DNA from: Roseiarcus sp963807735 | GTDB taxonomy: Bacteria; Pseudomonadota; Alphaproteobacteria; Rhizobiales; Beijerinckiaceae | NCBI GenBank assembly: GCA_963807735.1 | Contig: CAWEDI010000011.1 | Span: 124,001 to 188,000 of the forward strand | Reading direction: 5' to 3' | DNA: 64,000 bases | Shown here: positions 8,941 to 17,616 of the stretch, piece after piece | How positions within the stretch are numbered: position 1 is the stretch's first letter | Layout of the letters: each line of letters begins with the position of its first letter | The notes under the pieces: model-generated | Database searches by the model: none | The model's input: the letters and a program-made list of their open reading frames with translations, nothing else | Told to the model about the DNA's origin: nothing | Made by a program: the position numbers and the translations under genes

Positions 8941-9645
8941 TCAGGCGGCAGTGGTGCGCTCATCTCCCGGCGGCGGCTCGCGCAGCACGTAGCCGCGGCC
9001 CCATACGGTCTCGATGTAGTTGCGGCCCGCGCTGGCGGAAGCGAGCTTCTTGCGCAGCTTGCAGATGAACACGTCGATGATCTTCAGCTCCGGCTCGTCC
9101 ATGCCGCCGTAGAGATGGTTGAGGAACATCTCCTTGGTGAGCGTGGTGCCTTTGCGAAGCGAGAGCAGTTCCAGCATCTGGTATTCTTTGCCCGTGAGAT
9201 GCACGCGGGCGCCGTCGACCTCGACGGTCTTCTGATCGAGATTGACGACGAGATCGCCGGTGACGATCACCGACTGGGCGTGTCCCTTCGAGCGTCGGAC
9301 GATCGCGTGAATGCGGGCGACCAACTCGTCCTTGTGGAAGGGTTTGGTCAAATAATCGTCGGCGCCGTGGCCGAGCCCTTTCACCTTGTCCTCGATGCCG
9401 GCGAGGCCGGACAGGATGAGGATGGGCGTCTTGATCTTGGTGACGCGCAGGGCGCGAAGCACCTCGTAGCCGGACATGTCGGGCAAGTTCAGGTCGAGCA
9501 GGATGATGTCGTAGTCGTAGAGCTTGCCGAGGTCGATGCCTTCCTCGCCAAGATCGGTGACATAGACGTTGAAGTTCTCCGACTTGAGCATCAACTCGAT
9601 GCTCTGCGCCGTTGCGCTGTCGTCTTCGATGAGTAGCACCCGCAT
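8941..9645 (-). CDS. ctrA: cell-cycle response regulator CtrA
   Basis: This 234-residue OmpR-type regulator is essentially the textbook alphaproteobacterial CtrA. It has a receiver domain (residues 1-115) with the acidic pocket EDD, phospho-acceptor Asp51 in LLDLNLPDMSGYEVLR and Lys in LTKPF, then a winged-helix DNA-binding domain (about 125-225) with TGKEYQMLELLSLRKGTTLTKEMFLNHLYGG and the recognition segment KIIDVFICKLRKKL. CtrA controls cell division, DNA replication or flagellar genes depending on the species. The short C-terminal tail (ERTTAA) ends in small residues, compatible with ClpXP-dependent turnover as in Caulobacter. The ATG is at 9643-9645. The upstream gap carries candidate CtrA and CcrM sites. 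Confidence 0.97.
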   Translation of the reverse strand: MRVLLIEDDSATAQSIELMLKSENFNVYVTDLGEEGIDLGKLYDYDIILLDLNLPDMSGYEVLRALRVTKIKTPILILSGLAGIEDKVKGLGHGADDYLTKPFHKDELVARIHAIVRRSKGHAQSVIVTGDLVVNLDQKTVEVDGARVHLTGKEYQMLELLSLRKGTTLTKEMFLNHLYGGMDEPELKIIDVFICKLRKKLASASAGRNYIETVWGRGYVLREPPPGDERTTAA

Positions 9646-10186
9646 GTTCTAGATCCCCGCCATGGATCGCAGCTCAGCGACCGCCGCGCCTGTCGCCCGC
9701 ATGCCATTCCCAACACGCCCGCCGACGCCGGCGCCGGCCGCCCACTCAAATCGACGCAACCTTTGCGCCACAATGGTTAACAAAACTTGAATCCCGTCTG
9801 CAAGCTCTTTCTTCACGTCGCTTCGCTTTTTACCTAACGTAATGTAATTACTGAAATTTCGGCCACGTCACGCGTTAAACTGTTTCATTAGATTTTCTGC
9901 CTAACCGACTCATCGGACTCGCGCTTGTGAGGCTTCAGCCGAAGCGCACGCCACACCAGCGCGACCTTTTCGCCGCGATGTTAGTGTTAACGACGCGGGT
10001 AAACGAAGAGCTAACGCCGGGCCCCAGGGCCACGAAAATTTGGTTGCCGCCGGGCGACCTTCGATCGTGGCCGCGTAACCATCGCGCAACCTTCCTCGTT
10101 CATTCTTTGCCTGTCTCGTGGAGAAGCGGCGGGTTTCAGCCGAGCCGCGTGTGTCAAGCGTAGAGGGTTGCGGGAGTGCGTAAGTC
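9646..10186. promoter_or_regulatory. ctrA-fliJ divergent regulatory region
   Basis: These 541 bases hold no supported gene. They are noticeably AT-richer than the surroundings between about 9770 and 9910. The region contains a CtrA-like split site at 9777-9791, three GANTC sites (9789-9793, 9907-9911, 9916-9920) that CcrM would methylate, and a small palindrome at 9839-9851 (gtaatgtaattac). The length and composition suggest a complex promoter for ctrA on the minus strand plus the fliJ promoter. I could not place -35/-10 boxes with confidence. Confidence 0.55.
9777..9791. promoter_or_regulatory. candidate CtrA-binding site (TTAA-N7-TGAA)
   Basis: The site is TTAA, seven bases, TGAA, one mismatch from the TTAA-N7-TTAA consensus established for CtrA in Caulobacter and relatives. 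It lies 132 bp upstream of the ctrA start codon, a position compatible with autoregulation, and overlaps a GANTC site. With one mismatch in an AT-richer patch the match could be chance. Confidence 0.4.
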
Positions 10187-10552
10187 ATGAAGTCGCGAGA
10201 CACGCTTATCCGTTTGAAGCGGTTCCAGGTGGACGAGAAGCGCCGCCGCGTGCGCCAGATCGAACTCATGACGGGCGAGTTCAACCGCATGATCGCCGAT
10301 CTCGACCGCGAGATCGCCAATGAGGAGAAACGCTCCGGGATCAACGATCCCGCGCATTTCGCCTACCCCACCTACGCCCGCGCGGCGATGGGCCGCCGCG
10401 ACAATCTGAAGAGCTCGATCGCCGAGCTCGCCGCGCAGATCGAGGACGCCAAGGCCGCGCTCGAAGAGGCGCTCGCCGAGCTGCAAAAGCTCGAATCGCT
10501 CGACGGGCGCGAGAAGTCCGGCGAGCGCACCGTGGAGGTCGCCCGCGCCTGA
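10187..10552 (+). CDS. fliJ: FliJ-like flagellar export chaperone
   Basis: This 121-residue protein is almost entirely charged coiled coil (MKSRDTLIRLKRFQVDEKRRRVRQIELM and a second long helix from residue 65 on), as in FliJ, the stalk-like component that couples the export ATPase FliI to the export gate of the flagellar apparatus. The position next to ctrA is conserved across Hyphomicrobiales and supports the call. Its usual partner fliI is not adjacent here. The gene is followed 99 bp later by an unrelated respiratory gene. A GGGAG ribosome-binding site precedes the ATG. Confidence 0.8.
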   Translation: MKSRDTLIRLKRFQVDEKRRRVRQIELMTGEFNRMIADLDREIANEEKRSGINDPAHFAYPTYARAAMGRRDNLKSSIAELAAQIEDAKAALEEALAELQKLESLDGREKSGERTVEVARA

Positions 10553-10651
10553 CGGCGCCCCGCCCCTGCGACTTTCCCCCGGTTGCGGGCGGCTGCTTGA
10601 TGGGCTAAGCGGAAAGCCGAAAACGCAGGGCTTTTCGAAGGGGCGGGCGAG

Positions 10652-10936
10652 ATGGCGGAGCATGCGGTCGTGGGCAAGGCCGATCTTGGGGTCGATCTGC
10701 CGGCGCATGAAGAGACTTACGCCGGCTTCGTCGGGCTGACCGAAATCCTGACGGTCCATATTCTCAACATCATATTGTTGCTCGTGCTTTGGGCCCTGGA
10801 GGGCCATCCGTTCATCGCGCTGCTCGGCTTCGTCCTCAACATCGCCGCCACCGCGCTTGCCGGAATGACCGGGCTCGGCTGGCGGTTGCCGGCCGCCGTG
10901 TTTGTTCTGCTTGGTCTTGCCTGCATCGTCCTTTAG
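10652..10936 (+). CDS. aa3-type cytochrome c oxidase subunit IV-like protein
   Basis: This 94-residue protein starts with a short soluble N-terminus containing the family motif LPAHEETYAGFVGLT and then two strongly hydrophobic segments (IILLLVLWAL and the C-terminal AVFVLLGLACIVL). Bacterial subunit IV is a small single- or double-span subunit bound to the outside of the aa3 oxidase. In Hyphomicrobiales a gene of this type commonly precedes the pnt transhydrogenase genes, exactly as here. The other oxidase subunits are not in the window. Confidence 0.75.
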   Translation: MAEHAVVGKADLGVDLPAHEETYAGFVGLTEILTVHILNIILLLVLWALEGHPFIALLGFVLNIAATALAGMTGLGWRLPAAVFVLLGLACIVL

Positions 10937-10994
10937 ACCTGTTGCGGGGCGCTCGTAGAAGGCGCCCTCCGGGAAACGAGGCGGGGGAAACGTC

Positions 10995-12177
10995 ATGCGG
11001 ATCGGGGTCGTCAAAGAGAGCGAAGCGCGGGAGACGCGGGTCGCCGCCACGCCGGAGACGGTTAAGAAATTCATCGGCCTCGGCGCTGAAGTCGTCGTCG
11101 CCAAGGGCGCGGGGCTCGTCTCCGGCGTGACCGACGCCGACTACGCCGCGGCCGGCGCTGCGCTCGTCGATCAGGCCGAAGCCCTCGCCGCCGACGTCGT
11201 GTTGAAGGTGCGCCGGCCTGACGCGGAAGAGACCGCCGCGCTGAAATCCGGCGCGCTGCTGATCGGCATCCTCGACCCCTACGGTCACGGCGCCGAGATC
11301 GAAGCGCTCGCCAAGGCCGGCGTCGCCGCCTTCGCGATGGAGCTGTTGCCGCGCATCACCCGCGCGCAGGTGATGGACGTGCTGTCGAGCCAGGCCAATC
11401 TTGCCGGCTATCGCGCGGTAATCGACGCGGCCGGCGAATATGGCCGCGGCATGCCGATGATGATGACGCCGGCGGGCACCGTGCCGGCCGCCCGCGCGTT
11501 CATCATGGGCGTCGGCGTCGCCGGCTTGCAGGCGATCGCCACCGCGCGGCGGCTTGGCGCTATCGTCACCGCGACCGACGTCCGGCCCGCCACCAAGGAG
11601 CAGGTTGAATCGCTCGGCGCGAAATTCGTCGCCGTCGAGGACGAGGAGTTCAAGCAGGCGGAGACGTCCGGCGGCTACGCCAAGGAAATGTCGGACGCTT
11701 ACAAGGCCAAGCAGGCGGCGCTCGTCGCCTCGCATATCGCCAAGCAGGACATCGTCATCACCACCGCGCTGATCCCCGGCCGACCGGCGCCGAAGCTGGT
11801 CAGCGCCGAGATGGTCGCCTCGATGCGGCCGGGCTCGGTGATCGTCGATCTCGCCGTCGAACGCGGCGGCAATTGCGAGCTCGCCAAGGCTAACGAACTC
11901 GTCGTCAGCGACAACGGCGTGCGCGTCATCGGCTATTCCGACGTGCGCCGGCTCGCCTCGACCGCCTCCTCGCTGTATGCGCGCAATCTCTTCGCGTTCG
12001 TCGAGACGCTTGATCGACAAACAGAGCAAGAAGCTCGCGGTCAACTGGGACGACGAGCTCGTCAAGGCGACGCTGCTGACGCGCGACGGCGCGATCGTCC
12101 ATCCGAATTTCAAGGCCGAACTGACGGCCAAACTTCCAGGGGGGCCGGATGGACAACGTCGACGCCACGATCGATAG
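10995..12177 (+). CDS. pntAA: NAD(P) transhydrogenase subunit alpha part 1 (frame broken once)
   Basis: This is the soluble NAD(H)-binding domain I of the proton-translocating transhydrogenase. It has the alanine dehydrogenase/PNT fold (MRIGVVKESEARETRVAATPE, KVRRPD, TAFAMELLPRITRAQ-type segment, GVGVAGLQAIATARRLGA as the NAD-binding loop, and VIVDLAVERGGNCE). The frame breaks near 12009-12012 (gagacgcttgatc). Deleting one t gives the expected ETLIDK and the C-terminal part KKLAVNWDDELVKATLLTRDGAIVHPNFK. The frame after the break runs 29 bp into pntAB, so the true stop may be slightly earlier if another base is wrong. It is the first gene of the pntAA-pntAB-pntB operon. Confidence 0.9.
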
Positions 12178-12581
12178 GGCGAGGGCCGCGGCCGACGCCG
12201 CCCGCGACGCCGCCGCGCAGGCGGAAGCTTACGCCGACCAGCTTGCCGCGACCGCGCACGCCGCCAGCGGCGGGGCGATCGATCCGTTCGTCTTCCGGCT
12301 CGCCATCTTCGCGCTCGCCGTGTTCGTCGGCTACTACGTCGTCTGGTCGGTGACGCCGGCGCTGCATACGCCGCTGATGAGCGGTCACCAACGCGATCTC
12401 GTCGGTCATCGTCGTCGGCGCGCTGCTGTCGGTCGGCGTCGCCGGAGTCAACGCCGGCTCGGCGTTCGCGAAATTCGTCGGCTTCGTCGCGCTGATCCTC
12501 GCCTCGGTCAACATCTTCGGCGGCTTCCTGGTCACCGAGCGCATGCTGGCCATGTACAAGAAGAAGGGCTTGAGCCGGTGA
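12149..12581 (+). CDS. pntAB: NAD(P) transhydrogenase subunit alpha part 2 (frame broken once)
   Basis: This small membrane subunit has a hydrophilic coiled N-terminus (about 45 residues) followed by the transmembrane segments of domain II: DPFVFRLAIFALAVFVGYYVVWSVTPALHTPLMS, then after one frame break at 12382-12384 (gagcggtca, one g too many) SVIVVGALLAVG-like and the segment ending LVTERMLAMYKKKG. The family signature TPALHTPLM(S/A)VTNAIS is restored by deleting one base. The stop TGA overlaps the GTG of pntB (GTGA). Confidence 0.88.
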
Positions 12582-13982
12582 GCCAGAACTTCGCCGCCCT
12601 CCTCTATCTGATTGCTGGCGTCCTGTTCATCCTGGCGCTACGCGGACTGTCCTCGCCGGCCTCGTCGCGGCAGGGCAACCGCTTCGGCATCGCCGGCATG
12701 GCGATCGCCATTCTGACGACGCTTGCGCTAAGCCCGCCGCACGGCTTCCTGTCGTGGGTGCTGGTCCTCCTCGGATTCGCGCATCGGCGGCGGCATCGGC
12801 GCCTGGCGGGCGCGCACCGTGCAGATGACGGCGATGCCGCAGCTCGTCGCGATGTTCCACTCGCTCGTCGGTCTCGCGGCGGTGCTGGTGGCGGCGGGCG
12901 CGCTCTACGCGCCGGTCGCGTTCGGCATCAGCGAAGGCGTGCGCATCCATCCCGGCAGCATCATCGAGATGTCGATCGGTCTGGCCATCGGCGCGGTGAC
13001 CTTCACCGGCTCGATCATCGCCTTCCTTAAGCTCGACGGGCGCATGTCGGGCGCGCCGATCCTGCTGCCGAGTCGGCACCTGATCAACAGCGGCCTCGGC
13101 GTGCTGCTGGTGCTGCTGATCGTCGCTGTTCTACCTGACGCAGTCGGCGTTGTGGTTCTGGCTGATCGCGCTGGATCAGTCTCGCGCTCGGCGTGCTGCT
13201 CATCATTCCGATCGGCGGCGCGGACATGCCGGTCGTGATCTCGATGCTCAACTCCTATTCGGGTTGGGCGGCGGCGGGCATCGGCTTTACGCTCGGCAAT
13301 CTGGCGCTCATCATCACCGGCGCGCTGGTCGGCTCCTCGGGCGCGATCCTGTCCTACATCATGTGCAAGGGCATGAACCGCTCGTTCTTCTCGGTCATTC
13401 TCGGCGGCTTCGGCGGCGAGACGGCGGGGCCGGCGGGCAAGGTCGAAACGCGGCCGGTCAAGCAGGGCTCGGCCGAAGACGCCGCCTTCATGATGAAGAA
13501 CGCCTCGAAGATCATCATCGTGCCCGGCTACGGCATGGCGGTCGCGCAGGCGCAGCACAGCCTGCGCGAGATGTGCCGACATCCTGAAGAAGGAAGGCGT
13601 CGAGGTCAAATACGCGATCCATCCGGTCGCCGGCCGCATGCCGGGCCACATGAACGTGCTGCTCGCCGAAGCCAACGTGCCCTATGACGAAGTGTTCGAG
13701 CTCGAGGACATCAACAACGAGTTCGCGCAGGCCGACATCGCCTACGTGATCGGCGCCAACGACGTGACCAACCCGGCGGCGAAGACCGACCCGAAGTCGC
13801 CGATCTTCGGCATGCCGATCCTCGATGTCGAAAAGGCGAAGACGGTGCTGTTCATCAAGCGCGGCATGGGCTCGGGCTACGCCGGCGTCGAGAACGAGCT
13901 GTTCTTCCGCGACAACACGCTGATGCTGTTCGGCGACGCCAAGAAGATGACCGACTCGATCGTCAAGGCGCTCCAGCATTGA
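12578..13982 (+). CDS. pntB: NAD(P) transhydrogenase subunit beta (frame broken four times)
   Basis: PntB supplies most membrane helices of domain II and the NADP(H)-binding domain III. The reconstructed protein of about 465 residues shows ARTVQMTAMPQLVAMFHSLVGL, IPIGGADMPVVISMLNSYSGWAAAGIGFTLGN, IIIVPGYGMAVAQAQHSLREM, VAGRMPGHMNVLLAEANVPYD, AYVIGANDVTNPAA and IKRGMGSGYAGVENELFF, all diagnostic. Frame breaks lie near 12778-12783, 13126-13128, 13173-13174 and 13575-13576. Each is repaired by removing a single base. Losing an essential-looking conserved protein by four same-sign single-base changes with no amino-acid decay is implausible, so this is read as an intact gene. The enzyme uses the proton-motive force to make NADPH from NADH. 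Confidence 0.9.
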
Positions 13983-14423
13983 GGCGCGCCGCGTGCGCGC
14001 TCGCCGCCCTGCTGCTGGCGGCTGGCGCGGCTAATGGCGAAGACGCCGGGCCGCCCGGCGGCCGCCCGTTGTTCCGCTGGCCGTTGATTGGCAAGGTCGC
14101 CAAGGGGAGCGATGGGCGCGGCCTCGACATCGTAGCGCCCGAGGGAGAACCCGTCCACGCCGCCGGCGACGGGATCGTGCTCTACGCCGGCGACGAACTC
14201 AAGAGTTTCGGCAAGATGATCGTCATCCGCCACGCCGACGACTACGCCACCGCCTACGCCTATTTATCGGAGCTGACGGTCGACCAAGGCGTAAAGGTCA
14301 AGCGCGGCCAGATCATCGGCAAATCCGGCAAGACTGGCGACGCGCCGCGGGCGGAGCTGCATTTCGAATTGCGCAAGGGCGGCAGCAACGTCGATCCCGT
14401 CGGCTATTTCGGCGCCCCGCTAG
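13979..14423 (+). CDS. secreted LytM/M23-like protein, probably non-catalytic
   Basis: A TTG start overlapping the pntB stop begins a cleavable signal peptide (RRAACALAALLLAAGAANG), followed by one LytM domain: VAPEGEPVHAAGDGIVLYAG, MIVIRHADDYATAYAYLSEL, VKRGQIIGKSGKTG and LHFELRKGG. The first zinc ligand region reads SDGRGLDIVAP, without the usual histidine, and the HxH motif is reduced to ELHFE, so hydrolase activity is doubtful. NlpD/EnvC-type LytM regulators are similarly degenerate. The open frame as given runs to 14638, 190 bp into the convergent gene. A +1 frame TAG at 14421-14423 right after the run cccc at 14415-14418 would end the protein naturally at VDPVGYFGA, so one extra c is suspected. 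Confidence 0.7.
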
Positions 14424-14448
14424 ATCGCGGGACGCCGATCGCTCGGCG

Positions 14449-15816
14449 TTACGCCGCCTGCTTGCTCGCCACCACCGCAGGTTTCTTCTCCACCACCGCG
14501 GCCTCGGCCAGCGAGGCGGCGCTTTGCAGCCAGCGATGCCGGCGCGCCAGCACGCCGTTCTCGGTCGACATCACCTCGAACATGGCGCGCGGCGGCCACA
14601 GCTTAACGTCCGCCGGCTTGCCCTTGGCGAGGCGATAGACCTGCGCGTAGAACCAGTAGATGCCTGCGAAGTTGGTCAGCACGCCAATCAACGGGATCGG
14701 CGAATTGGCGCTGAAGAAACCCTTCTCGCGCCGGAGATTGTCCTCCCAGGATTCGAGTCTGTCGGTCTCACCGGACAACAGCCCCTTCACCGCCGACTGA
14801 TCAACGCAGATCGGACGCGCGACGCCGAGGAGATCGACGCCCTGGTCGAGCGCGGCCTGCATGCCGGCCCGGCTGCGCAAACCGCCCGTCAGCAGAATCG
14901 GCATTTTCAGCTCCTGCCGGAGCGAGCGCGCGAAGTCGAAGAAGTAGGCCTCGCGCGCCACGGTTGAGGCTTTGCGCGTCGGCTTCTCGCAATCCGCGCC
15001 GACGCCGACCGCGCCGATCATCGCCGGGCTCTCGTAGGTCCCGCCCGAGATTTCGAGCACGTCGGCGCCCGCCGTCTCCAGCCACTTGCCGACGATGAGG
15101 CTGTCGCTCGCCTCGAAACCGCCGCGCTGAAAATCGGCGGAGTTCAGCTTCACCGCGATCGGGAAGCCGCGTCCGACCCTGTCGCGCACCGCCGCCACGA
15201 CCTCGAGCAGAAGCCGCGCCCGATTCTCGAGCGAACCGCCCCATTGATCGCGTCGGTTGTTGACCTTCGGCGTCAGGAACGATCCGAGCAGATAGCCGTG
15301 CGCCGCATGGATTTGCACGCCGGTGAAGCCGACCGCCTTGCAGACGCCTGCGGCGGTCGCGAACTTCTCGATGACGACGCGAATCTCGCCGTGCGTCATC
15401 GCCCGCGGCTTGCCGAACAGGCCGCCCGGCAAGCCGACCTGGAGGTCGGATACGGAGAGCGGATATTTGTTGACCGTCTTCGGCGTCTGCCGCCCGGAGT
15501 GGGAGAGCTGCGCCCAGAAATGCGCGCCGCCCCGCGTCGCGCCGGCGGTCCAGCGGCGCAGCGCCTGCGCCTGCTCGGCGTTCTCGCGCTCGATGATGAC
15601 ATTGCCCGGCCGCTCCAGATGCTCGGAGTCGACGAGGATGTTGCCGGAGATCAGCAGCCCGAAGCCGGCGTCCGCCCAACCGTCGTACAGCCGTTCGAGG
15701 CCGGCGGTGGGCCACCCGCGCTCATCGGCGAGGCCTTCGGTGATCGCCGCCTTGACGAGGCGGTTTGGCAGTCGCGCGCCGCAGGGCAAGTACAAAGCGT
15801 CGTTGATTGAAGGCAT
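14449..15816 (-). CDS. NADH:flavin oxidoreductase, old yellow enzyme family
   Basis: This 455-residue protein has an FMN-binding TIM barrel of the OYE/2,4-dienoyl-CoA reductase class. It starts LPCGARLPNRLVKAAITEGLAD, has AQLSHSGRQTPKTVN, the substrate/FMN segment GVQIHAAHGYLLGSFLTPKVNNRRDQWGGSLENRARLLLEVV, and the FMN phosphate region PILLTGGLRSRAGMQAALDQGVDLLGVARP. The iron-sulfur and second Rossmann domain of the long dienoyl-CoA reductases is absent. Instead about 90 residues with a hydrophobic stretch (LIGVLTNFAGIYWFYAQVYRLAKG) follow the barrel, which may associate with membrane. It stands alone. The physiological substrate is unknown. Confidence 0.87.
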   Translation of the reverse strand: MPSINDALYLPCGARLPNRLVKAAITEGLADERGWPTAGLERLYDGWADAGFGLLISGNILVDSEHLERPGNVIIERENAEQAQALRRWTAGATRGGAHFWAQLSHSGRQTPKTVNKYPLSVSDLQVGLPGGLFGKPRAMTHGEIRVVIEKFATAAGVCKAVGFTGVQIHAAHGYLLGSFLTPKVNNRRDQWGGSLENRARLLLEVVAAVRDRVGRGFPIAVKLNSADFQRGGFEASDSLIVGKWLETAGADVLEISGGTYESPAMIGAVGVGADCEKPTRKASTVAREAYFFDFARSLRQELKMPILLTGGLRSRAGMQAALDQGVDLLGVARPICVDQSAVKGLLSGETDRLESWEDNLRREKGFFSANSPIPLIGVLTNFAGIYWFYAQVYRLAKGKPADVKLWPPRAMFEVMSTENGVLARRHRWLQSAASLAEAAVVEKKPAVVASKQAA

Positions 15817-16222
15817 GCTTCCCCACTAGCGAGACCAGAGTCGAGCGCGTAGGAGTGAAGTCCGACGCGTGCGTCGGCTATCCTCCCGCAAGGACACTGC
15901 GACGCGCGTCAAACAAATAAGGGGTAGGATTTAACAAATGACGCATGGTTCCAGTGCAGTTTGCGCCACAAACCGGTCGAAGCCCGCGACAGGAGACCAA
16001 AAAACCGCATCAAATGAATGGTTCGCCCACATAATTTGTTTGTTCACCAATTCTGCATTCTGGCAAACCTTGCGGCAATCGGGAAGGCGCGTCCAACGAT
16101 TGCTTAAAAAGCGAGCGATAGGCGCAACGAAGGCTCAAGCAACCCATCAAAACGTCGTCGCTGCCCGCGCCCGCATCAGGCATTCTCGGTCCGCTCTGGA
16201 CGCCGCGCGGGGGGCTCAGCGA
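15817..16222. other. divergent intergenic region, AT-rich
   Basis: These 406 bases lie between the minus-strand OYE gene and the plus-strand Ig-like gene. An open frame from 15938 runs into the latter but its text is low complexity with no signal peptide or homology, so I treat it as untranslated. The stretch from about 15908 to 16080 is clearly richer in A+T than its surroundings. A perfect 16-bp palindrome sits at 15862-15877. No promoter boxes could be fixed. Confidence 0.5.
15862..15877. promoter_or_regulatory. palindrome CCGACGC-GT-GCGTCGG, possible operator
   Basis: Two perfect 7-base arms separated by GT form a 16-bp dyad centred about 53 bp upstream of the OYE gene start. Dyads of this size and position are typical binding sites of TetR- or MarR-type repressors, which often control OYE-type reductases. 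No regulator gene lies next to it, and short GC palindromes also occur by chance in such DNA. Confidence 0.35.
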
Positions 16223-17578
16223 ATGAAGCAACGGATTGGCGGCGGGATCGTGCTGGCCGCAATGATCGTCGGCGCCGGCGCGCGAGCGGCTTCGCCGCTG
16301 CAAATCACGACGACCACCTGCCCCGCCGGCGTGCAGGACAAGGCTTACGCGGGGTGCCAACTCGTGGCGACGGGAGGAACGCCGCCCTACCGGTTCTCGG
16401 CCGACGCATCGGACAACTACCCGCCGCTGCCGGAAGGCATTCTCTTGACTCCGTCGACAGGCCAGATCAGTTCGACCCAGATCGGCGGCCAAGGCGCCTA
16501 TTTCCCGCGCCTCATCGTCACCGATCACTCCGGCGCGACGGCGAGCCGGCAAATCAAATTCTCCATCAGCGGCGCCAATCAAGTGCTGGCGACTGCTGTT
16601 CCCAACGAATTCGATCTTTCATCATCGCGTCGACGCCGCGACGACCGGCTTGCCGGTCGACGTCTCGCCCGCGGCGCCGATCTACTCCGGCTATCTCTCC
16701 TCGACGATAAAGCCGTTCTTCGGCAATGACGGCGATCCGCCCTTTCCCAACGGCATCCCGGCGTTTCGCGTGCCCTACAATCAGGCGGACGTCTCGGTTT
16801 CGACGACGCTCTATCAGTCTTATTTCACCTCTGGGCCGATCCCGCCGAATGCGCCGATCGAAGGGACCAGCCAATCAGGCGGCGACCGCCATGTGCTGAT
16901 CGTATCGCGCGGCTGGCGGCGGCGCCACCGCCGGCGCTCTACGAAATGTGGCAGGGCATCCGTCAGGGACGGCAACTGGACGGATTCGTCGAACGCGCTA
17001 TGGCCGAACGTGACCAGCAACGCGCTGACGCCGCAGGGCAATGGCACCTCGGACGCCGCCGGGCTGCCGGTCGCGCCGCTTGCTGGTCAACGCCGACGAA
17101 GTGATCGGCGCCGGCACGCCTTCCGCGCCCAACGGGGGCCGTGCATCACCCGATCCGCTTCACCCTCAACCATATGCTGAACTATTGGGTGTGGCCGGCG
17201 ACGGAAACCGCAGGCGTCGGCAGTTGTTTGCAAGGGGACTCCGCCCTTCCGACGGAGAGCGAGATCTCGCAGGCCAACCCGCCGACGAGTTGCTCGATGA
17301 CCGGACCGGCCGGGGAGATCTATCGGCTAAAAGCCTCGGTCCCTACGCCCGCCTGCGCGGCCACTAGCCCGCAGGCGGCGATCATCATCACCGGCTTCCG
17401 AAACTACGGGATCATTCTCGCCGACAACGGCGACAGCGGCGGATTGATCGGCACGCCCGACGCGCGTTGGAACGATAACGACCTATCGTGTTTGAGGAGC
17501 CTCACGCTCAACAACTTCGAGCCCGTCAACGTCTCCAGCCTGATCGTCAGCAACGATAGCGGCGCGACCAAACATTGA
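16223..17578 (+). CDS. secreted protein with an Ig-like domain (frame broken about six times)
   Basis: The ATG at 16223 starts a signal peptide (MKQRIGGGIVLAAMIVGAGARA), then a putative Ig/He_PIG-type domain: LQITTTTCPAGVQDKAYAGCQLVATGGTPPYRFSAD with LPEGILLTPSTGQIS and FPRLIVTDHSGATASRQIKFSISG. The remainder is recovered only by hopping frames: FHHRVDAATTGLPVDVSPAAP, IPAFRVPYNQADVSVSTTLYQSYF, LYEMWQG, WTDSSNALWPNVTSNAL, GTSDAAGLPVAPLLVNADEVIGAG, HHPIRFTLNHMLNYWVWPA and IIITGFRNYGIILADNGDSGGLIGTPDARWNDNDL. Breaks are near 16602, 16915, 16940, 16950, 17080 and 17129, each +1. I do not recognise the family's function. The late motifs (DAAGLP, HPIRFT, NYGIILADNG) look like an ordered beta-rich catalytic or binding domain of an extracellular protein. 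Confidence 0.6.
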
Positions 17579-17616
17579 GTTTGCCGCGTCGGCGGCCAAC
17601 CCCTCGGTAAGCGCCG

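Noticed and set aside
12009..13576. Programmed +1 frameshifting in the pnt genes
   Set aside because: Seven or more independent sites without a shared slippery sequence, in genes that are uninterrupted in other bacteria. Single-base insertion error is simpler.
15938..16222. N-terminal extension of the Ig-like protein to an ATG at 15938
   Set aside because: No signal peptide would then be at the N-terminus, the composition is not protein-like, and a normal signal peptide starts at 16223.
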